From an uncultured bacterium (lineage in GTDB: Bacteria; Bacillota; Clostridia; Lachnospirales; Lachnospiraceae), in assembly GCA_937893485.1 (NCBI GenBank), contig CALBJL010000233.1, positions 1 through 6,822 on the forward strand: DNA of 6,822 bases, read 5' to 3'. Positions 1 to 4,610 of this stretch are shown here, in pieces. Every line of letters starts with the position of its first letter. Position 1 is the stretch's first letter. The notes beneath the pieces are model-generated. The model made no database searches, was not told where the DNA came from, and worked only from the letters and a program-made list of their open reading frames with translations. Both the position numbers and the translations under genes were made by a program.

Positions 1-523
1 TATTCAAGACATTGCCAATAATAACACCTATTGTGGCTTCACGGATAAGGGCTACCGAGCGAAACAGGTGGGCGTATCCGCTTGAAAGCATAATAAACGG
101 TGCACCCAGAAAAATATAGAGTAGGTAATCACAGGTGTAAGTATAGTTACTCGCATTAGTACCGATAGCATATGCAATGGGGGAAATGCAGATTATTCCG
201 AGACATGCAACCAGCACACCAAACGCCAGGATCGCCCATGTTGCAAATTGAAAACACAGACAGCTATCCGCCTTCTTATCTTCTCCTAACAGACGGGCAA
301 TCACGCTGCTTCCTCCCATGCCAAAGATGCAGGCAATGGACATGATAATCAGAAGAATCGGTGTGCTGAGTGTCACTGCTGCAATCTGATTCGGATCTTT
401 TGTCAGCGACACAAAATAGGTATCAGCGGTGTTGTATATTAGGGTTGCAAGTTGTGCAAGCATTGCCGGAAATCCTAAACGTAGAATTGCCTTTCCAATG
501 CTTTTTTCTTCAAATACAGTCAT
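1..523 (-). CDS. MATE-family multidrug efflux transporter, N-terminal part (runs off the left edge)
   Basis: Membrane antiporter that exports drugs or metabolites using a Na+ or H+ gradient (family knowledge). I translated the minus strand from the ATG at 523-521; 174 codons stay open to the window edge, against about 450 in a full protein. Visible MATE features are the first helix with Pro19, the N31-T-A-D-T-Y-F-V-S stretch matching the family's N..D(T/A).FV pattern, the G68-M-G-G-S-S-V-I-A-R-L-L-G segment around residues 68-80, and further hydrophobic segments near 86-108 and 125-145. The start is fixed by AAGGAGGA about five bases upstream. It diverges from the Crp/Fnr-type regulator at 613, an arrangement that suggests the regulator controls the pump. 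No break is seen in the visible part. The family call is firm; the substrate is unknown. Confidence 0.9.
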   Translation of the reverse strand, partial: MTVFEEKSIGKAILRLGFPAMLAQLATLIYNTADTYFVSLTKDPNQIAAVTLSTPILLIIMSIACIFGMGGSSVIARLLGEDKKADSCLCFQFATWAILAFGVLVACLGIICISPIAYAIGTNASNYTYTCDYLLYIFLGAPFIMLSSGYAHLFRSVALIREATIGVIIGNVLN

Positions 524-543
524 ATATTCCTCCTTAAAATCTC

Positions 544-572
544 TTGATAACTATTCTATCATAATCTATAAT
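544..572 (+). promoter_or_regulatory. Sigma-A-type promoter of the Crp/Fnr regulator gene
   Basis: TTGATA (544-549) and a perfect TATAAT (567-572) are separated by exactly 17 bases, predicting transcription from about 579. The TATAAT overlaps the upstream in-frame ATG at 571, so that ATG would not be transcribed and the ATG at 613 is the better start. The spacer also carries TGATA-N7-TATCA (545-561), a loose dyad that could be a regulator site. A matching minus-strand promoter for the pump is less clear: TATGAT or TAGAAT lies in the same stretch without a good -35 box. Confidence 0.75.
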
Positions 573-586
573 GGAGAAGAAAAATC

Positions 587-598
587 AGACATATGTCT
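587..598. promoter_or_regulatory. Perfect 12-base palindrome AGACATATGTCT, candidate operator
   Basis: The two halves AGACAT and ATGTCT are exact reverse complements. The site falls about +8 to +19 of the predicted regulator transcript, and upstream of the divergent pump gene. A dimeric Crp/Fnr protein bound here would block its own transcription, so autoregulation is a natural reading. It does not match the classic TGTGA-N6-TCACA or TTGAT-N4-ATCAA sites, so the binding protein is unproven. Confidence 0.4.
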
Positions 599-612
599 TG
601 TTGGAGGTGATT

Positions 613-1254
613 ATGAAACAAATTTTTGAAAAAGAAAGAGTAGACGATTTGCTGTCAAGCAGTCCCTACCGTCGAATTTTGGAAGATTTAGACATCACAC
701 TTTTTATGGTTGCGTATGAAACTGGAGAATTTATAGCTGCACCGTGGAAACCACAAGTATTGTTTCATATCGTTTGTCAGGGAGAAATTTCTATCTATTA
801 CGTCCGTGATGATGGTAGTAAGTATTCATTGGCACAAGGAAGTGAAGCATACTGTCTTGGAGAAATGGCTCTATTTGAAGAAGATGATACGACCGTTTTT
901 GCTCAGGCAGCGACAGATGTAATATGTCTGGCATTTTTAATTGCCGGAAATGAGGAAAAGCTCCTGACAAGCAATCAATTTCTTCGCTTGATCTGCAAAA
1001 ACATAGCGGGTAAATTATCCGCAGCGATGATGCGTGACGCTGTATCTTCTTCCATTTCCGAAAGGGTTTGGAACTATATGCAATTCAAATGCGAAAGTGG
1101 AGTTTTGAAGGGGTTGGAGAAAGCTGCCTTTCGGTTGCATTGCTCTGAACGGCAATTACAACGTATTATGAATGAGCTTCAAGCTAAGGGGATGATAAAG
1201 AAAATAGGAAAGGGAACATACCAAATAAAAAACAGTGAAGAAAAGAAAAAATAG
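613..1254 (+). CDS. Crp/Fnr-family transcriptional regulator (YeiL-like)
   Basis: Dimeric DNA-binding regulator, 213 residues, within the usual 200-240 for the family. Residues about 28-115 form a cyclic-nucleotide-binding-type beta barrel, with the turn G83-E-M-A-L-F typical of this fold. A long dimer helix follows, then a C-terminal winged helix with its likely recognition helix at C177-S-E-R-Q-L-Q-R-I-M-N-E-L and a wing around 195-205. I see no N-terminal cysteine cluster for an Fe-S centre as in FNR, and not the full set of cAMP-contacting residues, so the effector is unknown. The start at 613 is chosen because GGAGGTGA (603-610) lies just ahead, while the ATG at 571 sits inside the -10 box. 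The gene diverges from a MATE pump and probably regulates it. Resemblance to E. coli YeiL is from memory. Confidence 0.85.
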   Translation: MKQIFEKERVDDLLSSSPYRRILEDLDITLFMVAYETGEFIAAPWKPQVLFHIVCQGEISIYYVRDDGSKYSLAQGSEAYCLGEMALFEEDDTTVFAQAATDVICLAFLIAGNEEKLLTSNQFLRLICKNIAGKLSAAMMRDAVSSSISERVWNYMQFKCESGVLKGLEKAAFRLHCSERQLQRIMNELQAKGMIKKIGKGTYQIKNSEEKKK

Positions 1255-1322
1255 ATTGATACAACTTCAAGTTTGTGGGGATAGTGGAAAAATGTTTGTT
1301 TATTGTATTTTGGAATAAGATG

Positions 1323-1351
1323 TTGATTTTCTAAGCAAACTCGCTTATAAT
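1323..1351 (+). promoter_or_regulatory. Strong sigma-A-like promoter with no intact gene downstream
   Basis: TTGATT (1323-1328) and a perfect TATAAT (1346-1351) are separated by 17 bases. Transcription would start near 1358 and run rightward into a stretch with no long ORF before a predicted terminator at 1547-1591. It could drive a small RNA, or the leader of a gene that has since been lost. Confidence 0.6.
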
Positions 1352-1372
1352 CTGAATCGGAACATATTGCTA

Positions 1373-1425
1373 TTATCCACAGTTACGGAGCGAGTGTTAT
1401 CAACAGCGATAACAAACTGATAACA
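1373..1425. repeat. DnaA-box-like sites and GATAACA iteron-like repeats
   Basis: TTATCCACA (1373-1381) is an exact match to the DnaA box consensus, and TTATCAACA (1397-1405) differs from it by one base. TGTTATC (1395-1401) and GATAACA (1408-1414) form a perfect 7-base inverted repeat with a six-base loop. A second GATAACA (1419-1425) follows the first at an 11-base period, about one helical turn. Such clusters occur at plasmid or integrative-element origins, but two boxes alone do not make an origin. In RNA the inverted repeat would fold as a hairpin early in the candidate transcript. Confidence 0.35.
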
Positions 1426-1448
1426 TTAGCCCATATAGGCAGGATAAT

Positions 1449-1496
1449 ATGGATAAATCAAAAAATCGAAAGAAAAACGAACACGGCAACAAATAA
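1449..1496 (+). CDS. Possible 15-residue leader peptide (very basic)
   Basis: ATG at 1449 opens MDKSKNRKKNEHGNK, closed by TAA at 1494-1496. Lys, Arg and Asn make up most of the peptide. An AGGA four bases upstream is only a weak ribosome binding site. Its interest comes from position: it lies inside a promoter-to-terminator unit, and its last codons overlap the left arm of the CGGCAA/TTGCCG pairing, as ribosome-controlled leaders do. An ORF this short could easily be chance. Confidence 0.2.
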   Translation: MDKSKNRKKNEHGNK

Positions 1497-1546
1497 CCTC
1501 TAAACAAAATTGATTAGTGATTGCCGAATTTGAGTAGTAAACAGAA

Positions 1547-1591
1547 CTTCATAAATGGCGTAAACAAGACATTTATGGGGCTTTTTCTTTT
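1547..1591 (+). terminator. Probable rho-independent terminator
   Basis: CATAAATG (1550-1557) and CATTTATG (1570-1577) are perfect 8-base arms around a 12-base loop. In RNA the stem extends by two G-U pairs and one C-G pair to 11 pairs (1547-1557 with 1570-1580). It is followed by C, five T, C and three or more T. The stem is AT-rich, so efficiency is uncertain. It would end the transcript from the promoter at 1323-1351, and could also serve the regulator gene 290 bases upstream, which has no closer terminator. Confidence 0.5.
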
Positions 1592-1593
1592 AT

Positions 1594-1620
1594 TGTGATA
1601 CCCGTTTTGATAGTATCACA
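1594..1620. repeat. Perfect 8-base inverted repeat TGTGATAC / GTATCACA
   Basis: Arms at 1594-1601 and 1613-1620 are exact complements with an 11-base spacer. The centre-to-centre distance is 19 bases, nearly two helical turns, which suits a dimeric DNA-binding protein on one face. The outer TGTGA/TCACA halves look like Crp half-sites, but the spacing is far larger than the usual six bases. It lies between the two copies of the 16-base direct repeat. Confidence 0.45.
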
Positions 1621-1692
1621 GATATTAATGAGTACTAAACAGAAGCGTCATAGGTATTTTCTATTATCACATTTCCTTTTATTTTCAAAAAT

Positions 1693-1714
1693 TATCCCAA
1701 TTATATCCCAATTA
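1693..1714. repeat. Tandem 11-base duplication TATCCCAATTA x2
   Basis: Two perfect copies lie end to end at 1693-1703 and 1704-1714. The period is about one helical turn. It lies directly left of the GCACC...GGTGC inverted repeat and could be a binding site or simple slippage. Confidence 0.5.
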
Positions 1715-1720
1715 TATGAA

Positions 1721-1764
1721 GCACCAAAAACTGGTGCAAATTAGTGAAAATACACCAGTGGTGT
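1721..1764. repeat. Two adjacent inverted repeats built on CACC / GGTG
   Basis: GCACCA (1721-1726) and TGGTGC (1732-1737) are perfect arms with a five-base loop, followed by AAAT. ACACCA (1752-1757) and TGGTGT (1759-1764) are perfect arms around a single G. The pattern GCACC-loop-GGTG-Y-AAAT recurs at 2017-2034, so copies lie on both sides of the CCGG repeat array. This suggests operator or recombinase sites belonging to one element. Confidence 0.45.
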
Positions 1765-1849
1765 CACTTCCGTAAAAATATGGTTTGCTGTAGACTTTAT
1801 AATACAAAAATAAAAGGTTCGCCAGAGAATGAGTATTCCTGCTCCTTTT

Positions 1850-1974
1850 GAGCCACCTGTCCGGACTTTGAGAGCCACACTTCCGGTATAACAGAGCCAC
1901 TGTTCCGGCAGTTGAAATCTTCATTCCGGTAATTAGGAAACCACGATTCCGGCGTAAGGAAATCGACATTCCGG
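1850..1974 (+). repeat. Six phased repeats ending in CCGG (period about 22 bases)
   Basis: The CCGG ends fall at 1864, 1886, 1908, 1929, 1952 and 1974, giving steps of 22, 22, 21, 23 and 22. The first three units read GAGCCAC-NN-(T/G)TCCGG or close to it, for example GAGCCACACTTCCGG at 1872-1886. The last three start with GAAA or GGAAA and end ATTCCGG. The steps are near two helical turns, so six proteins would line up on one face. IS21-family and Mu-like ends carry multiple short transposase-binding repeats, and tyrosine-recombinase arm sites also repeat; either fits. The array stands ahead of a broken DNA-binding gene at 2058. It is not a CRISPR array: the non-conserved part is only about seven bases. 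Confidence 0.6.
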
Positions 1975-2016
1975 TCTTGTGGAAACCATTACATAGATTC
2001 CTTATACTGTAGCTAT

Positions 2017-2034
2017 GCACCGATTGGTGTAAAT
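2017..2034. promoter_or_regulatory. GCACC-GATT-GGTGT dyad ahead of the broken DNA-binding gene
   Basis: GCACC (2017-2021) and GGTGT (2026-2030) form a near-perfect dyad followed by AAAT, matching the motif at 1721-1741. It lies between a possible -10 box (TATACT, 2003-2008) and the ribosome binding site TAAGGAGG (2041-2048), where a repressor would sit. The best -35 candidate, TTGTGG (1977-1982), is 20 bases from the -10, so the promoter itself is unsure. Confidence 0.35.
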
Positions 2035-2057
2035 ACATTATAAGGAGGCATTTGCTT

Positions 2058-2216
2058 ATGGAGAACAAACGATTTTTAACAGCGCAGGCTGTCGTGTAGA
2101 TGCTGGACGTATCACTATCTTATGCGTATAAGCTGATACGGCGGCTGAATGCAGAACTTGAGTCTGAAGGATTTGTGACAATATCATTGTATATGTCATC
2201 GCGGGTGAAATGCTGA
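2058..2216 (+). pseudogene. Excisionase-like small DNA-binding protein, broken by an in-frame stop
   Basis: After TAAGGAGG (2041-2048) and nine spacer bases, ATG at 2058 starts MENKRFLTAQAVV, then TAG at 2097-2099, then MLDVSLSYAYKLIRRLNAEL in the same frame, on to ESEGFVTI near 2183. Reading through the TAG gives a typical MerR/Xis-type helix-turn-helix: a start like RFLTAQ-VV, a turn at LDVS, and a recognition helix SYAYKLIRRLN. Clostridial mobile elements often carry such genes of about 60-70 residues. Beyond about 2183 the frame gives unrelated residues to TGA at 2214-2216, so the natural C-terminus has been replaced. The ribosome binding site is still intact, which suggests recent decay. 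A sequencing error at the TAG is possible, but the lost C-terminus argues for real decay. Confidence 0.6.
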
Positions 2217-2349
2217 TGTTCCGGTATCATTATGTTGTCTGGCCGATGCTTGCATGTATATGGGTGTTTTGGTGATCGCAGCACTGATTCCAGGGCTGAT
2301 TTTGTCAATCAATAGCAGCTCAGGTAGAAATATCATTGAATTTGTTTAG
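2189..2349 (+). pseudogene. Fragment of a membrane protein, perhaps the C-terminus of an FtsX-type ABC permease
   Basis: One frame from 2189 reads VYVIAGEMLMFRYHYVVWPM and onward through a hydrophobic run to a TGA at 2273-2275. Another frame continues the hydrophobic character with VLVIAALIPGLILSINSSS and ends GRNIIEFV-TAG at 2347-2349. Joined by one frameshift near 2255-2270, they give a periplasmic-side tail, one membrane helix and a short cytoplasmic end. That pattern resembles the last helix and the S/N-I-(V/I)-E-(R/F)-(L/V) tail of FtsX/MacB-type permeases of peptide-resistance ABC transporters. The rest of the gene is absent; the remnant of the mobile element abuts it. The family call is tentative; the gene-decay call is firmer. 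Confidence 0.35.
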
Positions 2350-2364
2350 GCAATTTGTTATAAT
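2336..2364 (+). promoter_or_regulatory. Promoter of the FIST-chemoreceptor operon
   Basis: TTGAAT (2336-2341) and a perfect TATAAT (2359-2364) are separated by 17 bases, predicting a start near 2371 and a leader of about 50 bases. The -35 box lies within the last codons of the decayed permease fragment. I see no flagellar sigma-28 pattern (TAAA-N15-GCCGATAA), so the operon is probably housekeeping-controlled. Confidence 0.6.
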
Positions 2365-2423
2365 TTGTATAGTGTTTTAGGGAAGCGTTATGCAATGTGT
2401 ATAAACAAAATGAGGGGGCACTT

Positions 2424-3482
2424 ATGAGACAAACAGTCAAAATATGTAACATGACCGGTTTGGACAGTTCATTAAAAGAATTAGAGACTGCGAAGCTGGT
2501 GATACTGATGGCACCACCGTCTGTTTTTAAGGATTGCGTGCAGCGGATGGGCGAGCTGATCCCGACTGTGACCAACATTGGGGTATGTGGTCAGGGTTAC
2601 TATGAATTAAAGGATCATCCGGAAGATATTATCCTCATTGGGTATTATGAGTGTGAGGCGGTTGCGGATGTGATCGCGGATGTAACGAAACCGATTTTAT
2701 CCGTGCAGAGAATGAAAGAGCATATGAATGCGATTCAGGCAAATGCCAAGAATACGGTTTGTCTGGACTTTACGACCGGCAATGACAGCGTGATTGTGAC
2801 GACGTTAAATGCCTGTCTGAGTGAGCGTGATATCGCACTGATCGGAGCAACTGCATGGGATAACAAGGTCAGCTTTAACGGCAGACTGTATGAGAATGCA
2901 TGTGTTTACGCGCTGATCAAAAATACGAATGGAACGATACGCGCATACATGGAAAACATCTATGTTGTAGACGAGAATATGCCGAGCTTTGTCGCTACGA
3001 AGATCGATGAGGCAAGCCAGAAGATCATTACGCTCGACGGTAAAAGTGCTGCCTCTGTATATCAGGAGGCACTGGGGATCAGGGAGAGCGATATTGAGAG
3101 CCAGACATTTAAGAATCCAATCGGACGCGAGGTGGGCGAGGATATTTACATTATCTCGATCAAGAGTCACTGTCCTGACGGAAGTCTGGAATGCTACAAG
3201 CGCGCAAATCATATGGATACACTTACGATCCTCCGGCTGGGAGATTATGATGCCATCATCAAGGACACCGTATCGAAGATTAAAAGAGATATGCCGTCCA
3301 TAAAAGGAGTATTTTCGGTCAACTGTATTCTCCGTTATCTGATGTTCAATGACATGCACTATATGGGAGATTATCTGGGAAACATGAACCAACTGGGCAA
3401 TCATGTCGGTTTGGTGGGATGCGGAGAGCATTTCAGGACACAGCATGTGAACCAGACAATGACCTGTCTTGTTTTTGATTGA
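2424..3482 (+). CDS. FIST-domain sensory protein (FIST_N + FIST_C)
   Basis: Soluble sensor, 352 residues, with no signal peptide or membrane helix. FIST domains are thought to bind small ligands and feed signal-transduction proteins (family knowledge). Residues 1-190 fit FIST_N, with the V54-C-G-Q-G-Y glycine turn and A138-L-I-G-A-T-A-W-D-N followed by a '[15 protein letters not shown]' strand pair, as in the family's GG-x-A-x-D ... ng-x-v-x-e pattern. Residues about 200-352 fit FIST_C, with SVYQEALG, the late GLVGCGEHF turn (family G-x-x-x-x-G-E) and the closing [11 protein letters not shown] strand. ATG 2424 is preferred over an in-frame GTG at 2397 because GAGGGGG (2412-2418) is spaced five bases from it. 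It is followed 35 bases later by a chemoreceptor, its likely partner. The ligand cannot be read from the sequence. Confidence 0.88.
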   Translation: MRQTVKICNMTGLDSSLKELETAKLVILMAPPSVFKDCVQRMGELIPTVTNIGVCGQGYYELKDHPEDIILIGYYECEAVADVIADVTKPILSVQRMKEHMNAIQANAKNTVCLDFTTGNDSVIVTTLNACLSERDIALIGATAWDNKVSFNGRLYENACVYALIKNTNGTIRAYMENIYVVDENMPSFVATKIDEASQKIITLDGKSAASVYQEALGIRESDIESQTFKNPIGREVGEDIYIISIKSHCPDGSLECYKRANHMDTLTILRLGDYDAIIKDTVSKIKRDMPSIKGVFSVNCILRYLMFNDMHYMGDYLGNMNQLGNHVGLVGCGEHFRTQHVNQTMTCLVFD

Positions 3483-3517
3483 ACGAAAGATCACATACGA
3501 AGAACGGAGGAAATATG

Positions 3518-4456
3518 ATGAAATTTTTTCGCAAAAAAGAACCGGATCATATACAGGATAACAGTCGTGTCATAGAGCATACGGATCACGATGCCTGCGT
3601 GACACAGATGGCAAAATACCAGCAGAAACAGGTGCAGGCGCTCATGGAAGAGGATCTGAAAATGATTCAGGATGTCGGTCAGATTCATGGCGAGTTTAAT
3701 TCGATTGTTGGTAACATGAGCATACTGGAGGACAGTATTAACAATTTTCATGAGAATTTTCAAAGCCTGTCTGATACCGTGAATGAGTACCGTCAATATC
3801 AGTCAAAGGTGCATGATTCGATGCATCAGGCACAGGATCGTGTGGATTCCTTCAAGGAAGATTCTGTGGAAATGATGCAGCGGTTAGACACTCTGGACAG
3901 TTCGTTTCAGGAGCTGGCAGAGTCGGTTGAGAATATCGGAAAGTGTGCACAGGGAATTGAGGCGGTTGCAGCCCAGACAAACCTGCTTTCACTCAATGCC
4001 AGCATAGAGGCAGCCAGAGCGGGTGAAGCGGGAAAAGGCTTCGCGGTAGTGGCATCGGAGGTTCAGAGCTTATCCAAAGAGATCAAGGAGCTGGTTGACC
4101 GTGTCAATTCCAGCGTGGAGATGGTCAATTCATCGTTGGAGAAAATGAATACATCCGTATCTTCCAGCAAAGAAATGATGGTCGGCAATGTGGAAAAGAC
4201 AAGTGCGATCCATGACGATTTCGCGACCGTAATCAACGAGACAGACCAGATCGAAACGATCAATGGAACGATGGAAAGAATGATTACGGAAGCTGATACG
4301 AGACTGGAGGACATCACGACGTTTATCAATACCTCGAAGGACTCTTATGCGACTGCGCAGACACATATTAAAAGAGTGGAGAACAATTCCAAATCGAAGG
4401 GAATTATGTATGAGGACGTCAACAATATCATCAATCAGTTTACGGCGTTATCATAA
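3518..4456 (+). CDS. Cytosolic methyl-accepting chemotaxis protein (signalling domain only)
   Basis: Chemoreceptor of 312 residues that should bind CheW/CheA through the tip of a helical hairpin. The tip is plain: E148[31 protein letters not shown] to about residue 182, nearly identical to the family consensus. Both sides are long coiled-coil helices (about 30-147 and 183-300). There is no membrane helix, HAMP domain, ligand-binding domain or C-terminal CheR-tethering pentapeptide. The N-terminus [11 protein letters not shown] is basic. GGAGG (3506-3510) sits four bases from ATG 3515 and seven from ATG 3518, so I take 3518; a TTG at 3479 overlapping the upstream stop is less likely. With no sensor of its own, it probably takes its input from the FIST protein encoded just upstream. 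The che partners are not in this window. Confidence 0.88.
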   Translation: MKFFRKKEPDHIQDNSRVIEHTDHDACVTQMAKYQQKQVQALMEEDLKMIQDVGQIHGEFNSIVGNMSILEDSINNFHENFQSLSDTVNEYRQYQSKVHDSMHQAQDRVDSFKEDSVEMMQRLDTLDSSFQELAESVENIGKCAQGIEAVAAQTNLLSLNASIEAARAGEAGKGFAVVASEVQSLSKEIKELVDRVNSSVEMVNSSLEKMNTSVSSSKEMMVGNVEKTSAIHDDFATVINETDQIETINGTMERMITEADTRLEDITTFINTSKDSYATAQTHIKRVENNSKSKGIMYEDVNNIINQFTALS

Positions 4457-4513
4457 ATCAGGGGACTGTTTACGCATTGAGTGATCAGCGACGAAATCAT
4501 AAATTTTTCTTAA

Positions 4514-4551
4514 AAAAATGCAGGAATCCGGTAAAAGATTCCTGCATTTTT
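4514..4551. terminator. Bidirectional rho-independent terminator
   Basis: Arms at 4514-4528 and 4537-4551 are perfect 15-base complements built on ATGCAGGAATC / GATTCCTGCAT with an eight-base loop. An A-run on the left and a T-run on the right give a U-tail on either strand. It ends the FIST-receptor operon from the left (stop at 4456) and the TPM operon from the right (stop at 4611). Confidence 0.9.
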
Positions 4552-4570
4552 GCATTGCTGTGTATACGAA

Positions 4571-4591
4571 GAAACTGCTCGTAGCAGGTTC
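4571..4591. repeat. Imperfect hairpin between the TPM stop codon and the terminator
   Basis: GAAACTGCT (4571-4579) and AGCAGGTTC (4583-4591) pair over nine positions with one mismatch and a three-base loop. No T-tract follows on either strand, so it is probably not a terminator itself. It could protect the 3' end of the minus-strand message. Confidence 0.3.
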
Positions 4592-4610
4592 TGTAGACGT
4601 AATACAAAGA

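Larger units (their letters stand above)
1358..1591 (+). ncRNA. Candidate small RNA or orphan leader transcript (about 235 nt)
   Basis: The unit is defined only by its signals: the promoter at 1323-1351 and the hairpin plus T-tract at 1547-1591. Between them lie a 7-base-arm hairpin (1395-1414), a 15-codon micro-ORF (1449-1496), and a long-range CGGCAA (1484-1489) / TTGCCG (1521-1526) pairing whose left arm overlaps the end of the micro-ORF. That geometry resembles the translational or attenuation leaders of inducible resistance genes, but no resistance gene follows. I do not recognise a known RNA family. It may be transcribed and functional, or a relic of a mobile element. Confidence 0.3.
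1531..1644. repeat. 16-base direct repeat (one mismatch) 98 bases apart
   Basis: TGAGTAGTAAACAGAA (1531-1546) recurs as TGAGTACTAAACAGAA (1629-1644), and both copies are followed within a few bases by TCATA. The copies enclose the terminator and the perfect inverted repeat at 1594-1620. Paired short repeats of this kind are seen at attachment sites of tyrosine or serine recombinase elements, or as a duplicated regulatory site. No integrase gene is in the window, so the attachment-site reading is inference. Confidence 0.4.

Noticed and set aside
571..612. Upstream in-frame ATG at 571 as the start of the Crp/Fnr-type gene
   Set aside because: The ATG overlaps the TATAAT box of the predicted promoter and has no ribosome binding site; ATG 613 has GGAGGTGA in front.
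1373..1425. Chromosomal replication origin
   Set aside because: Only one exact DnaA box and one near-match, with no dnaA/dnaN neighbours and no AT-rich unwinding region of the usual kind.
1850..1974. CRISPR array
   Set aside because: Units are about 15 conserved bases with seven variable ones; CRISPR spacers are about 30 or more bases and unrelated to one another.
1712..2068. 118-codon minus-strand ORF across the repeat array
   Set aside because: It is a by-product of the CCGG repeats and the antisense of the DNA-binding gene's leader; the composition is not protein-like and there is no ribosome binding site.
2989..3303. 104-codon plus-strand ORF inside the FIST gene
   Set aside because: Arg-rich shadow in another frame of a well-supported gene.
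2805..3494. 229-codon minus-strand ORF
   Set aside because: It lies wholly antisense to the FIST gene, whose frame has clear family motifs; the mirror frame has none.
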